DNA of 64,000 bases from Antrihabitans cavernicola (GTDB lineage Bacteria > Actinomycetota > Actinomycetes > Mycobacteriales > Mycobacteriaceae). Position 1 is the stretch's first letter. Each line of letters opens with the position of its first letter. The stretch spans positions 62,001 to 126,000 of the forward strand of contig NZ_VLNY01000011.1 of NCBI RefSeq assembly GCF_008297975.1, given 5' to 3'. The notes under the pieces are model-generated. The model saw nothing but the letters and a program-made list of their open reading frames with translations, did no database searches and was not told the origin of the DNA. This document shows positions 19,939 through 28,767 of the stretch, one piece after another. Position numbers and translations under genes: made by a program.

Positions 19939-19956
19939 GTTAACACCACTGTTAAC
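19939..19956. promoter_or_regulatory. Palindromic operator 1 (TetR/gabD2 intergenic)
   Basis: GTTAACA-CCAC-TGTTAAC is a perfect 7-bp inverted repeat with a 4-nt spacer, 8 bp upstream of the TetR ATG. Its size and position fit a TetR dimer site. Confidence 0.6.
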
Positions 19957-19957
19957 T

Positions 19958-19971
19958 GAACATCGATGTTC
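19958..19971. promoter_or_regulatory. Palindromic operator 2 (TetR/gabD2 intergenic)
   Basis: GAACATCGATGTTC is a perfect 14-bp palindrome one base beyond operator 1 and 24 bp before the TTG start of the dehydrogenase. Two adjoining palindromes suggest two repressor dimers or two different regulators. Confidence 0.6.
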
Positions 19972-19995
19972 GGTGAAATACGAGAGGCAACCGAC

Positions 19996-21588
19996 TTGAG
20001 CACCGCGACGCATACCTCGAAGACCCCGGCCGCCAGGGAACTCCCGCGCGCCCTCCCCGCCGACGTCGCGGATCGGCTCGCCAAGCGCGCCGTCGCAGGC
20101 GGCTCGCCCAGCGTCGAGGTCCACGCACCCGCCACCGGCGCGAAGATCGTCGATCTGCCGCAGTCGTCCGTCGCAGATGTCGAGGCCGCCTTTGCCACCG
20201 CGCGTGTCGCTCAGCAGGAATGGGCCGCACGCCCGATCGCCGAGCGCACCGCCGTGTTCAAGCGGTTTCACGACCTTCTCCTTACCGAGCAGTCCGACAT
20301 CCTCGACATCCTGCAGACCGAGACCGGCAAGTCGCGCCCGCACGCATTCGACGAGATCAGCGACGTTGCGGTGAACTCGCGCTACTACACGCGGATCGCC
20401 AAGTCCGTCCTCGACACACATGGTCGCCGCGGCGCGCTGCCGTTGCTGACCCAGGCGAGCGAGGTTCGTCGCCCCAAGGGCATCGTCGCCGTCATCTCCC
20501 CGTGGAACTACCCGCTGGCCCTCTCCGCGTCCGACGCGTTGCCTGCGATCATCGCCGGCAACGCCGTGATCTCACGTCCCGACAACCAGACCGCGTTGAC
20601 CGCGCTGTGGGCCAACGAACTTGCCGAACGAGCCGGCCTGCCCGCAGGCGTCTGGCAGATCGTCCTCGGTCGCGGCGCGACCATCGGCAGTGAGCTGATC
20701 GCCCGCGCCGACTACGTCGACTACACCGGCTCCACCGCGGTCGGCAGATCGATCGGCGAGCAGGCGGCCGCCCGGTTGATCGGTTGCTCGCTGGAACTCG
20801 GCGGCAAGAACCCGATGTTGGTTCTCGACGACGCCGACATCGACAAGACCGCCGACGGCGCCGTCCGCGCATGCTTCGCGTCCGCTGGTCAGCTGTGCGA
20901 ATCGATCGAACGAATCTACGTTCACACCGACGTCTACGACCGATTCGTCGCAGCCTTCGTCGAACGGGTCGAGAAGATCCGGCTGGGCGCGAACCTGGCG
21001 TTCGACAGCGACATGGGTTCGCTGACGTTCGAGCGTCAGCTCACCTCCATCACCGCACACGTCGAGGACGCGCGCGCGAAGGGTGCGACGGTACTCGCGG
21101 GCGGACGGCCCCGCCCCGACCTGGGCGCCTACTTCTACGAGCCGACGGTTCTCACGGGCGTCACCCGAGACTTGGACGTCTTCGCCGAGGAAACCTTCGG
21201 GCCTGTCGTCTCGATCTACCGCGCAACCTCCGACGACGACGCGATCGCTCAGGCCAACGACAGCGACTACGGTCTCAATGCCAGCGTCTGGAGCCGCAGC
21301 GTCAGCCGCGGCCGCTCGGTCGCAGCCCGCCTGAATGCCGGTTCGGTCAACGTCAACGAAGGCTTCATCGCCGCATGGGGCAGCGTCGACGCCTCGTCGG
21401 GTGGTCTCGGCGATTCGGGTTCCGGTCGCAGACACGGCAAGATCGGCATCCTCAAGTACACGGACACGCAGACCATCGCCGTGCAGCACCTACTGCCCAT
21501 CGCGCCGCTGCCCGGCATGTCCGACGAGACGTGGGCCAAGACGATGACCCTCGCCTTCCGCACGATGCGCCTGATCGGCCTGAAGTAA
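19996..21588 (+). CDS. gabD2: Succinate-semialdehyde dehydrogenase-like aldehyde dehydrogenase
   Basis: An NAD(P)-dependent aldehyde dehydrogenase of 530 residues, closest to actinobacterial GabD2, which oxidises succinate semialdehyde to succinate. It has 'GIVAVISPWNYPLALS', 'YVDYTGSTAVGRSIG', the catalytic Glu region 'LELGGKNPMLVLDDADID', the catalytic Cys in 'SAGQLCESIERIYV' and 'EETFGPVVSIYRA'. A TTG start at 19996 with GAGAGG 8 nt upstream is preferred over the ATG at 19966, which lies inside the operator palindrome. Other aldehydes are possible substrates. It is followed by an SDR gene after 35 bp. Confidence 0.85.
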   Translation: MSTATHTSKTPAARELPRALPADVADRLAKRAVAGGSPSVEVHAPATGAKIVDLPQSSVADVEAAFATARVAQQEWAARPIAERTAVFKRFHDLLLTEQSDILDILQTETGKSRPHAFDEISDVAVNSRYYTRIAKSVLDTHGRRGALPLLTQASEVRRPKGIVAVISPWNYPLALSASDALPAIIAGNAVISRPDNQTALTALWANELAERAGLPAGVWQIVLGRGATIGSELIARADYVDYTGSTAVGRSIGEQAAARLIGCSLELGGKNPMLVLDDADIDKTADGAVRACFASAGQLCESIERIYVHTDVYDRFVAAFVERVEKIRLGANLAFDSDMGSLTFERQLTSITAHVEDARAKGATVLAGGRPRPDLGAYFYEPTVLTGVTRDLDVFAEETFGPVVSIYRATSDDDAIAQANDSDYGLNASVWSRSVSRGRSVAARLNAGSVNVNEGFIAAWGSVDASSGGLGDSGSGRRHGKIGILKYTDTQTIAVQHLLPIAPLPGMSDETWAKTMTLAFRTMRLIGLK

Positions 21589-21623
21589 CCGAACACTCGA
21601 CAACGAAACGGATCAACAGAGCT

Positions 21624-22451
21624 ATGAAGAACGTCGCAGGTAAGAAAGTCCTCGTCACCGGTGCCGCCATGGGCCTGGGCAAATTGTTCGCCACCCGCGC
21701 GGTCGCCGAGGGCGCAGCCGACGTGGTGCTGTGGGACATCAACGAGCAGGCACTGAAGGAGACCGCCGCCGAGCTCGAGAAGCCAGGCGTCAACGTGCAC
21801 ACCTACGCGGTCGACGTGTCCGCACCGGACGCGATCGCCGAAGCAGCCGAGTTGGTGCGTAGCAGTGTCGGCAACATCGACGTGCTGTTCAACAACGCGG
21901 GCATCGTTCGCGGCAACGGCTACTTCTGGGATACCCAGAACCGCAAGGACATCGAGCAGACGATGGCGATCAACTCGCTCGCGCCGATGTACATCGCGCT
22001 GGAGTTCTTGCCGGGCATGATTGCGTCCGGCGAGGAGTCGCGCATCGTCAACATCGCGTCGTCGGCCGGCCTTGTCGCCAATCCGCGGATGAGCGTCTAT
22101 GCGGCGTCCAAGTGGGCCGCTGTCGGCTGGTCGGATTCGGTTCGTCTCGAATTGGAGCAGGCCGACCACGACAACGTCCGGATCACCACCGTCTGCCCCA
22201 CCTACATCAACACCGGCATGTTCGACGGCACCAAGAAGATCCTCTTCACCCCGGTGCTCGAGCAGGACGACGTCGTCGACGCAGCATGGAAAGAGATGAT
22301 CAAGGGCGGACCGTTCGTCATCCTCCCGTGGACCTCGCGCCTGAACAAGATTCTGGGCGGCGTGCTGCCGGTGAAGCTGCGCGACTCGTTCCTCAACCTC
22401 GTCGGCGTCTACCACTCCATGGAAGAGTTCACAGGTCGCGAGAAGAAGTAG
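21624..22451 (+). CDS. Short-chain dehydrogenase/reductase
   Basis: A classical SDR of 275 residues. The Rossmann motif is 'VTGAAMGLG', the structural motif 'NNAG', the catalytic Ser in 'NIASSAGLVANPRM' and the YxxxK in 'VYAASK'. The late 'PTYINTGMF' segment follows family norm. It is second in the operon with the aldehyde dehydrogenase under the same TetR, so it probably makes or consumes an aldehyde or ketone of the same pathway. Its stop is directly adjacent to that of the convergent GntR gene. Confidence 0.9.
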   Translation: MKNVAGKKVLVTGAAMGLGKLFATRAVAEGAADVVLWDINEQALKETAAELEKPGVNVHTYAVDVSAPDAIAEAAELVRSSVGNIDVLFNNAGIVRGNGYFWDTQNRKDIEQTMAINSLAPMYIALEFLPGMIASGEESRIVNIASSAGLVANPRMSVYAASKWAAVGWSDSVRLELEQADHDNVRITTVCPTYINTGMFDGTKKILFTPVLEQDDVVDAAWKEMIKGGPFVILPWTSRLNKILGGVLPVKLRDSFLNLVGVYHSMEEFTGREKK

Positions 22452-23150
22452 CTACCTGCCCGCAGCCGGGTAGGCGGCAAGAATCTGACGTTCGGCGTCG
22501 GCGAGGTATTGCGTGAGCATCTGCTCCGCCTCGCCGACGTTGCCGTTTCCGGCGGCGTCGTAGATGCGATGGTTTCGCTCCAGATAGGGCTGATGAAACC
22601 GGTGCGGATCCGCCATCACGTGAAAGACGAGTCGTAGCTCGTTCCACACGTCTGCCATCAACTGGTCGAGGCGAACGCTCCTGTTCAGTGCGGCGATCGC
22701 CTTGTGAAACGCAATGTCCGCGCTGCCGACTCCGGTCCAGTCTCCTTCTTGCGCAGCGGAATCCGCCGTATCGAGCGCCGTCGACAAGCCGCCGAGATCG
22801 GCGTCGTGCGAAAGATCACGCAAGGCGGCACGCTCGACGATTCGCCTGCAGCTGTAGAGATCCGCGACATCGACCGCCGTCGGGATTCGTACGAAGACTC
22901 CTCTGTTGAGCTCGTGCGTCGCGAGCCGCTCTTCGACCAGCGTGCGGAAAGCCTCACGAAGGGTATTGCGCGAAACCCCGAGGGCCGCGCAGATGTCCGG
23001 CTCCGACAAACGTGTTCCTGGAGCGAACGTCCCGTCAAGGATGCTGCGCCGCACGATGTCGGCAATTCGCTCGCTACGGCTGGCGCGATCCAGCTGATCT
23101 CGTTGGGCGGCGAGTGCGGTGTACGCATCCGGCGCTACAGGCGATGCCAT
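22452..23150 (-). CDS. GntR/FCD-family transcriptional regulator
   Basis: A FadR-subfamily regulator of 232 residues. The winged HTH covers about 25-90 ('LSEPDICAALGVSRNTLREA', 'FRTLVEERLATHELNRGVF'), and the FCD effector domain fills the rest with its metal-binding acidic and His positions ('AFHKAIAA', 'RNHRIYDA'). GGAGG 6 nt before the ATG at 23150 fixes the start. It is divergent from the MFS-DUF1445-pxpABC operon, whose promoter holds a palindrome between -35 and -10, so it very likely controls 5-oxoproline use. Confidence 0.92.
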   Translation of the reverse strand: MASPVAPDAYTALAAQRDQLDRASRSERIADIVRRSILDGTFAPGTRLSEPDICAALGVSRNTLREAFRTLVEERLATHELNRGVFVRIPTAVDVADLYSCRRIVERAALRDLSHDADLGGLSTALDTADSAAQEGDWTGVGSADIAFHKAIAALNRSVRLDQLMADVWNELRLVFHVMADPHRFHQPYLERNHRIYDAAGNGNVGEAEQMLTQYLADAERQILAAYPAAGR

Positions 23151-23229
23151 CCGTTGCCTCCCATTCGACGTGTCTTTCCTCGAGACTAGTCCGAGCCGAA
23201 CTTTTTGGGTCAACAATCCTCTGAGGGTA

Positions 23230-23258
23230 TTGCAGGATCGTTCAACGATTTGTATTCT
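23230..23258 (+). promoter_or_regulatory. Promoter with internal operator for the pxp operon
   Basis: A -35 TTGCAG (23230-23235) and -10 TATTCT (23253-23258) are 17 bp apart. Between them sits the 13-nt palindrome ATCGTTCAACGAT (23237-23249). A regulator bound there would block polymerase; the divergent GntR protein is the obvious candidate. Confidence 0.65.
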
Positions 23259-23303
23259 AATGAGACGTACGCCACACCCACGACGATCAAGGCGAGGTCT
23301 CCG

Positions 23304-24587
23304 ATGGACCGTTCGACAACACCGACCCTCGGCTCCGAACCCGACGAAGGGACCGAGGCGTTCGGCTGGATCCGCACCATGAGCGGGAAAGGCCGCCGCG
23401 CGTTTCTCGGCGCCTTCGGCGGCTACGGCCTCGACTCCTACGACTTCCAGGTGCTGCCCCTCGCACTCGGCGCCATTGCTTCGTACTTTGCGATCAGCAC
23501 CGGCGAAGCCGGGCTGCTGACGACGGTCACGCTCATCGTCTCCGCAGTCGGCGGCGCATTGGCCGGCGTGCTCGTCGACAAGATCGGACGGGTCCGCACG
23601 CTCCAGGTCACCGTCGCTACATACACGCTTTTCACGGTCCTGTGCGGATTCGCTCCGAACTTCGAAACGCTGCTGGTCTGCCGCGCGTTCCAAGGGCTTG
23701 GCTTCGGCGGCGAGTGGGCAGCGGGTGCGATTCTCGTCGCGGAATACGCCAATCCGAAGTATCGCGGACGCGCGGTCGCCTACGTCCAAAGCGCATGGGC
23801 GGTGGGCTGGGCACTGGCGGTCGTCGTCTACACGATCGTGTTCCAGGTCTTCAGTGAAGACTTCGCCTGGCGCGTCCTGTTCTGGACCGGCGCGCTGCCC
23901 GCTCTGCTGATCATCTGGGTTCGGCGCAACCTGACCGACACCGAAGCCGTCATCGAAAAGCGTGAAGCCGCAGGGAAAACGCGCGGATCGTTCACGGCGA
24001 TCTTCCGTCGCGACCTACTGCGGACCACCTTCTTCGCATCGTTGCTGGCCACCGGCGTGCAAGGCGGCTACTACACGCTGGCGACCTGGCTGCCCACCTA
24101 CCTGAAGAAGAGCCGTCAGCTCGATGTGGTCGGAACGGGCGGCTACCTGTTCATCCTGATCTCGGGTGCATTCCTCGGTTACGTCACCGGCGGCATTCTG
24201 TCCGACAAACTCGGCCGGAAGCGAACGATGCAGTTGTTCGCAGGCCTGTCCGTCGTCTTCATGGTCTGCTACACACAGGTTCCCGACGGCGCGAACACAG
24301 CCGTCATGCTGCTCGGCTTTCCGCTCGGCTTCTGCACCTCGGCAATCTTCTCCGGGTTCGGTTCGTTCCTTTCCGAGCTGTACCCGACCGAATTCCGTGG
24401 CACCGGACAGGGATTCACCTACAACTTCGGCCGCGCCGTCGGCGCCGTCTTCCCCACGGTCGTCGGTTTCCTCGCATCGACTGCGCTGGGCCTCGGTGGC
24501 GCGATGATGTTCGGCGCGTTCGGTTACGTGGTCGCGGTGATTGCGCTGTTCGGCTTGCCCGAGACCCGTGGCCAGGAACTTCGATGA
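23304..24587 (+). CDS. MFS transporter, sugar-phosphate/aromatic-acid symporter type
   Basis: A 12-helix importer-type major facilitator of 427 residues, with '[18 protein letters not shown]' in loop 2-3, '[20 protein letters not shown]' and '[15 protein letters not shown]' in the second half. GAGG 6 nt before the ATG at 23304 supports the start. It is first in the operon with DUF1445 and pxpABC and overlaps the next gene in ATGA, so uptake of 5-oxoproline, glutamate or a related acid is likely. Confidence 0.9.
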   Translation: MDRSTTPTLGSEPDEGTEAFGWIRTMSGKGRRAFLGAFGGYGLDSYDFQVLPLALGAIASYFAISTGEAGLLTTVTLIVSAVGGALAGVLVDKIGRVRTLQVTVATYTLFTVLCGFAPNFETLLVCRAFQGLGFGGEWAAGAILVAEYANPKYRGRAVAYVQSAWAVGWALAVVVYTIVFQVFSEDFAWRVLFWTGALPALLIIWVRRNLTDTEAVIEKREAAGKTRGSFTAIFRRDLLRTTFFASLLATGVQGGYYTLATWLPTYLKKSRQLDVVGTGGYLFILISGAFLGYVTGGILSDKLGRKRTMQLFAGLSVVFMVCYTQVPDGANTAVMLLGFPLGFCTSAIFSGFGSFLSELYPTEFRGTGQGFTYNFGRAVGAVFPTVVGFLASTALGLGGAMMFGAFGYVVAVIALFGLPETRGQELR

Positions 24588-25375
24588 CGAATGTTGATCC
24601 GGCCGATGCCCGTGCGCAGTTTCGCGCAGGCACGGTCACGCCGACGGCGGGCTGGTCGCATGGCTACACCCAGACCAACTTGATTGCCGTGCCACAGGAT
24701 TGGGCGTACGAGTTTCTACTCTTCGCCCAACGCAACCCCAAGGCGTGTCCGGTCCTCGATGTCAGCGATACCGGTAGTCGGACAACGGTTCTCGCCGAGA
24801 ACGCCGATCTGGCTACCGATATCCCGCGGTATCGCATCTGGGAGAACGGCGAGCTGGTCGACGAACCGGCCGATGCGGCGCAGTTCTGGCGTGACGATCT
24901 GGTGGCATTTCAGATCGGGTGCTCGTTCACCTTCGAGTCGGCACTCGTCGATGCCGGCATTCCGCTGCGACACATCGAGCAGGGCACCAACGTGCCGATG
25001 TTCGTCACTCAGCGGATGTGCCGACCGGCGGGCAGGATCAGCGGGCCGCTCGTGGTGTCGATGCGACCGGTTCCCGGCGCGATGGTCGCGGCGGCGGTAT
25101 CGCTGTCGGAGCGCATGCCCGCCGTGCACGGCGCACCCGTGCACGTCGGCGATCCGACGTCGTTGATCGTCGGCAACATCGACGAACCGCAGTTCGGCGA
25201 CCCGGTAAAATTCGAGGCGGGCGATGTTCCGATGTTCTGGGCGTGTGGCGTCACGCCCCAGGCCGCGGTGATGGCATCGACACTCCCGTTTGCGATCACC
25301 CACGCGCCGGGGCACATGTTCATCACCGATGTTCCGGACAAGACCTACACGCTGGGAGGCGGCAGCAATGTCTGA
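24584..25375 (+). CDS. DUF1445 putative hydro-lyase / D-glutamate cyclase-like protein
   Basis: A 263-residue protein of the DUF1445 (YcsI) family. Family marks include '[19 protein letters not shown]', '[13 protein letters not shown]', 'YKT'-like positions replaced here by '[19 protein letters not shown]', and '[15 protein letters not shown]'. The DUF1445 domain of mammalian DGLUCY carries D-glutamate cyclase activity, producing 5-oxo-D-proline. Its place between an importer and pxpABC fits a step feeding 5-oxoproline degradation. It overlaps MFS by 4 bp and pxpA by 8 bp. Confidence 0.87.
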   Translation: MTNVDPADARAQFRAGTVTPTAGWSHGYTQTNLIAVPQDWAYEFLLFAQRNPKACPVLDVSDTGSRTTVLAENADLATDIPRYRIWENGELVDEPADAAQFWRDDLVAFQIGCSFTFESALVDAGIPLRHIEQGTNVPMFVTQRMCRPAGRISGPLVVSMRPVPGAMVAAAVSLSERMPAVHGAPVHVGDPTSLIVGNIDEPQFGDPVKFEAGDVPMFWACGVTPQAAVMASTLPFAITHAPGHMFITDVPDKTYTLGGGSNV

Positions 25376-26135
25376 GCGCGAGAACGTGATCGATCTCAAC
25401 AGCGACCTCGGCGAGGGCTTCGGCGCCTGGTCCATGGGCGACGACGACGCACTGCTCGACATCATCACCAGCGCAAACATCGCGTGCGGATTCCACGCAG
25501 GCGATCCCGCGATCATGCGACGCACGTGCGATCGCGCGGTGTCTCGCTCGGTCACCATCGGCGCGCACATCTCCTATCAGGATCTGGCGGGTTTCGGGCG
25601 GCGAGCGTTGGCCGTAGAAGCAGCCCGGTTGCGCGACGAAACGCTGTATCAGATCGGCGCGCTCGACGGCATCGCCCGTGCCGCAGGAGGTCGCGTTCGC
25701 TACGTCAAACCGCATGGGGCGCTCTACCATTCGGGTTCTTCCGACGCCGAGGTCGCAACGGCGATCGTGACCGCGATGAGCGAGTTCGACGCCGGTCTCG
25801 GGTTGCTGGGGCCACTGGACTCGGAGTTGGAGGCTGCCGCAGGTCGTGCCGGAATCGCTTTCTACGGTGAAGGATTCGCCGACCGCGCCTACACACCCGA
25901 GTCGCGGTTGGTCGCGCGAAGCGCGGAAGGCGCAGTGCTCGCCGAATCGGCCGCGGTTGCGCAGGCGTTGGCAATCGCGCAATCCGGAACCGTCACCGCG
26001 GTCTCCGGTGTCGCTGTTCCGGTTCGCGCGCAGAGTATCTGCGTCCACGGCGACTCCCCGGGCGCAGTCGCGATGGCGCGGTCCGTTCGAGCCGCCATGC
26101 AGGACGCGGGCATCGCGCTCGCGGCATTCGCGTGA
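25368..26135 (+). CDS. pxpA: 5-oxoprolinase subunit A (LamB/YcsF family)
   Basis: Subunit A of the prokaryotic ATP-dependent 5-oxoprolinase, which opens 5-oxo-L-proline to glutamate. 255 residues with '[14 protein letters not shown]', '[16 protein letters not shown]', '[15 protein letters not shown]' and '[13 protein letters not shown]', all family signatures. A GGAGG box 8 nt before the ATG at 25368 fixes the start inside the DUF1445 3' end. It overlaps pxpB by GTGA. Confidence 0.95.
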   Translation: MSERENVIDLNSDLGEGFGAWSMGDDDALLDIITSANIACGFHAGDPAIMRRTCDRAVSRSVTIGAHISYQDLAGFGRRALAVEAARLRDETLYQIGALDGIARAAGGRVRYVKPHGALYHSGSSDAEVATAIVTAMSEFDAGLGLLGPLDSELEAAAGRAGIAFYGEGFADRAYTPESRLVARSAEGAVLAESAAVAQALAIAQSGTVTAVSGVAVPVRAQSICVHGDSPGAVAMARSVRAAMQDAGIALAAFA

Positions 26136-26761
26136 ATACGATCCATCGCGCGGGCGATCGCGGGCTGCTGCTGGAACCCGACGATCGGGCGGACCTGGAT
26201 GCGGTGGTCCGAATGCTGCACAGCACGAATCTCGCAGGCGTAGCGGACATTCTGCCCGCTGCGCGCACGGTCTTCGTCAGTACGGAATCGAGCGCGGATC
26301 GGCTGCGGCTGCAACAGGAGCTTCGCGATCTGTGCGCCCATCTCGACCGCTCGCCCGCCGACTCGGCCGACACCGAACTGGTGACCATTGCGGTCCGCTA
26401 CGACGGCGACGATCTGGACGACGTGGCGCGATTGCTCGGCATCAGCGTCCGCGAGGTGATCGATGCGCACATCGGCTCCGAATGGTGTTGCAGCTTCGTG
26501 GGATTCGCTCCCGGATTCGGCTACCTGGAGTCGGCAGAGCGTCGGCTGACCGTGCCGCGTCGTACCCAGTCGCGCACTGCCGTGCCCGCCGGGTCGGTCG
26601 CACTCGCCGACGGCTACTCCGCCGTCTATCCCCGCCGATCTCCCGGCGGCTGGCAGATCATCGGCACGGCTGACGCGACGCTGTGGGATCTGGACCGACC
26701 CCACCCTGCACTCTTGCGTCCGGGCACCCGGGTCCGATTCACCGAAGCCGCGTCGTCATGA
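26132..26761 (+). CDS. pxpB: 5-oxoprolinase subunit B
   Basis: The KipI-like subunit of 5-oxoprolinase, 209 residues. Characteristic stretches are 'AGDRGLLLEPDD', 'TIAVRYDGDDLDDVARLLG', 'SFVGFAPGFGYLES', 'VPRRTQSRTAVPAGSVALAD' and 'SPGGWQIIGTAD'. It pairs with PxpC in the ATP-dependent carboxyl-activation half of the enzyme. GTG start within a GTGA overlap with pxpA, and ATGA overlap with pxpC. Confidence 0.95.
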   Translation: MNTIHRAGDRGLLLEPDDRADLDAVVRMLHSTNLAGVADILPAARTVFVSTESSADRLRLQQELRDLCAHLDRSPADSADTELVTIAVRYDGDDLDDVARLLGISVREVIDAHIGSEWCCSFVGFAPGFGYLESAERRLTVPRRTQSRTAVPAGSVALADGYSAVYPRRSPGGWQIIGTADATLWDLDRPHPALLRPGTRVRFTEAASS

Positions 26762-27618
26762 CCTTGCGGGTGCTCGCCACCGGGCCGCTGTGCACAGTTC
26801 AGGATCTCGGCAGATCGGGGTGGTTCGCGGACGGTGTCGGTGTGTCGGGAGCGGCTGATCGACGGTCGCTGGCGCTGGCAAATCGTTTGGTGGGCAACGA
26901 CGAAAGCGCTGCGGGTATCGAATGTCTGCTCGGCGGTCTCGAGCTGTCGGCGCTTGCTCCGGTAACAGTCGCAGTGACCGGTGCACCCGCATCCATCACG
27001 GTCGAGGGCACGCCCAACGGTCACGCGTCGGTGATCGATCTTGCCTGCGGACAGACAGTTCGGCTCGGCCTCGCCAGTGCCGGATTGCGCACCTACGTCG
27101 CCGTACGAGGTGGTATCGACGTGCCCGCCGTACTCGGCTCCCGCAGCTACGACACGCTGTCGGCGATCGGCCCCGCACCGCTGCAGGTCGGGCAGGAACT
27201 ACCGGTCGGACCCACTCCCGGTGGCTGGCCGATCATCGATCAGGCTCCCGTTGCCGCGATGACCTCCGATCCGGTAATCGCACGGGTCAGCTTCGGACCG
27301 CGCGACGAGTGGTTCGAGCAACCCCAGGATCTGCTGGACGGGTGGTGGGAGGTCAGCGATCGATCCGACCGTGTCGGGGCCAGATTGATTCGCCCCGAAC
27401 GGTTCCCGTCGCTGCGTCGCCGTGACGAGAGCGAACTCCCCAGCGAAGGAATTCCACTCGGTGCCGTCCAGGTACCACCGAGCGGCGAACCGGTGATCTT
27501 CCTTGCCGACCATCCGATCACCGGTGGCTATCCGGTGATCGGCGTCGTTGTCGACGCCGACATAGATCTGGTTGCGCAAGCGCGGCCGGGTCAGCAGATC
27601 AGGTTTGTCCGGGCTTGA
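26758..27618 (+). CDS. pxpC: 5-oxoprolinase subunit C
   Basis: The KipA-like biotin-dependent-carboxyltransferase-fold subunit, 286 residues. It shows 'GPLCTVQDLGRSGWFADGVG', 'SGAADRRSLALANRLVGN', 'GLRTYVAVRGGIDVPAVLGS' and the C-terminal 'PVIFLADHPITGGYPVIGVV'. The ATG at 26758 overlaps the pxpB stop by 4 bp, which fixes the start. It is the last gene of the operon; a hairpin follows 26 bp after the stop. Confidence 0.95.
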   Translation: MTLRVLATGPLCTVQDLGRSGWFADGVGVSGAADRRSLALANRLVGNDESAAGIECLLGGLELSALAPVTVAVTGAPASITVEGTPNGHASVIDLACGQTVRLGLASAGLRTYVAVRGGIDVPAVLGSRSYDTLSAIGPAPLQVGQELPVGPTPGGWPIIDQAPVAAMTSDPVIARVSFGPRDEWFEQPQDLLDGWWEVSDRSDRVGARLIRPERFPSLRRRDESELPSEGIPLGAVQVPPSGEPVIFLADHPITGGYPVIGVVVDADIDLVAQARPGQQIRFVRA

Positions 27619-27643
27619 TCAGTGCCGCTGAAATAGTGGTTTC

Positions 27644-27662
27644 CCTCCCGGTATCCGGGAGG
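27644..27662. terminator. Bidirectional hairpin after pxpC
   Basis: An 8-bp perfect stem (CCTCCCGG / CCGGGAGG) with a 3-nt loop lies between the convergent pxpC gene and hydrolase remnant. It can serve as a terminator for both strands; no U-tract is present. Confidence 0.55.
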
Positions 27663-27684
27663 AATACCGCGCAACCGGAACTGA

Positions 27685-28200
27685 TCAACGCGCGGCAAGG
27701 AACTCGACGAAGGCGGCGGTGAGTTCGGGCGCGACGAACGCGCTCCCGTGATCGCCGGGTACCCGAACGAACTGGGCATTCGGCAGGAGTGCGGCGAGCT
27801 GATCGGCGTCCGACCGTTCGTCGCGATCGCCGATCGCGACCAGTGTCGGCGTAGTGATTCGACGCAGGTCATCCTCGGACGTCGGAACGAGCGAGTCGAG
27901 CACATGCGACAGCGCTTCGGGGTCAACGCCATGCGCCGAAAGTCTGCGCATTCTTTCGTCGCGGAGCGCATCCGGGGTGAGTGCGCGTCGATTCGCACCA
28001 CCGCCTTGTGGGCCGGCCACTTTCGCCAGTCCTTGCCCGGCAACGATCGCGCGGCGCGGGTTGGCACCTCGTGCGAGCGAACTGATACCGCCGAACCCAG
28101 GCAGCAGAACAAGCGTTCGGCCGGAACCGATCTCGTTCCAGGCCAGTTCGACGCCGTCGCGCCCAGGAAACCCGCGCCCGGCAAACCGATGAGCACTCAC
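27685..28200 (-). pseudogene. Alpha/beta-hydrolase with internal in-frame deletion
   Basis: 171 residues, about 80 short of a typical alpha/beta-hydrolase. The N-terminal strand 'VELAWNEIGSGRTLVLLPG' and the C-terminal part with the catalytic Asp ('VAIGDRDERSD') and His ('VPGDHGSAF') are present. Near residue 40, 'LLPGFGG' runs straight into 'ISSLARGANPRRAIVAGQG', which in relatives follows the nucleophile elbow. The G-x-S-x-G Ser is therefore absent. The frame is intact, so a protein could be made, but it should lack hydrolase activity. Remnant or repurposed fold. Confidence 0.7.
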
Positions 28201-28254
28201 CTGCTCAGTGTGTCAGGTTGGTTGGCCTCGCGCGGTCGAGAGACTCGGCAACTC

Positions 28255-28767
28255 CTAACGCAACCCGCGAATCCACGCCATCGCCCATGCAACGCCGAGG
28301 GCCCAACCGACCAGCACGTCGGTCAACCAATGTGCGCCGAGGTAGACGCGGGACACGCCGTCGAGCGTGGTGATCGCACCGAGCAGGATGTACATCGGTA
28401 CAGGGTTTCTCGGCGGTCGCAATCGAAAGATCACCGCGCCGACCACGCAGACCAGCACCGCCGACAGCATCGCGTGCCCCGACGGCATCGCACTCGACGC
28501 CTCCTCGACCAGCCGCTGCGGAAACGGTGGCCGGTCGCGGCCGATCAACAACTTCACCAGGTTCATCACCAGCCAACCGGAGAGCATCGAGCCACCGACC
28601 AGCAGCGCGTCGAGTCGGTGGTTGCGCACCAACAACGCGAGGGTGAGCAGCGATGCGACCAGCGTCATCCCCACCACGCCACCGACATTCGTGACGAACA
28701 TGAAGCCATCTGTCAGCCACGGGGTTCGATGTGCGACCACCCAATCGAGCACGCGCTGATCCATCAT
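28255..28767 (-). CDS. PAP2-family membrane phosphatase
   Basis: A type 2 phosphatidic acid phosphatase-like protein of 170 residues with about five membrane helices. The three PAP2 motifs are all present: 'KLLIGRDRPP', 'PSGHAM' and 'SRVYLGAHWLTDVLVG'. Such enzymes dephosphorylate lipid phosphates or undecaprenyl pyrophosphate at the membrane. The ATG at 28767 overlaps the stop of the preceding Hsp90-like ATPase gene by ATGA, so it is the third coupled gene of that operon. Confidence 0.92.
   Translation of the reverse strand: MMDQRVLDWVVAHRTPWLTDGFMFVTNVGGVVGMTLVASLLTLALLVRNHRLDALLVGGSMLSGWLVMNLVKLLIGRDRPPFPQRLVEEASSAMPSGHAMLSAVLVCVVGAVIFRLRPPRNPVPMYILLGAITTLDGVSRVYLGAHWLTDVLVGWALGVAWAMAWIRGLR

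Noticed and set aside
20572-22415. Minus-strand frames of 305 and 382 residues
   Set aside because: Antisense shadows of the aldehyde dehydrogenase and SDR genes.
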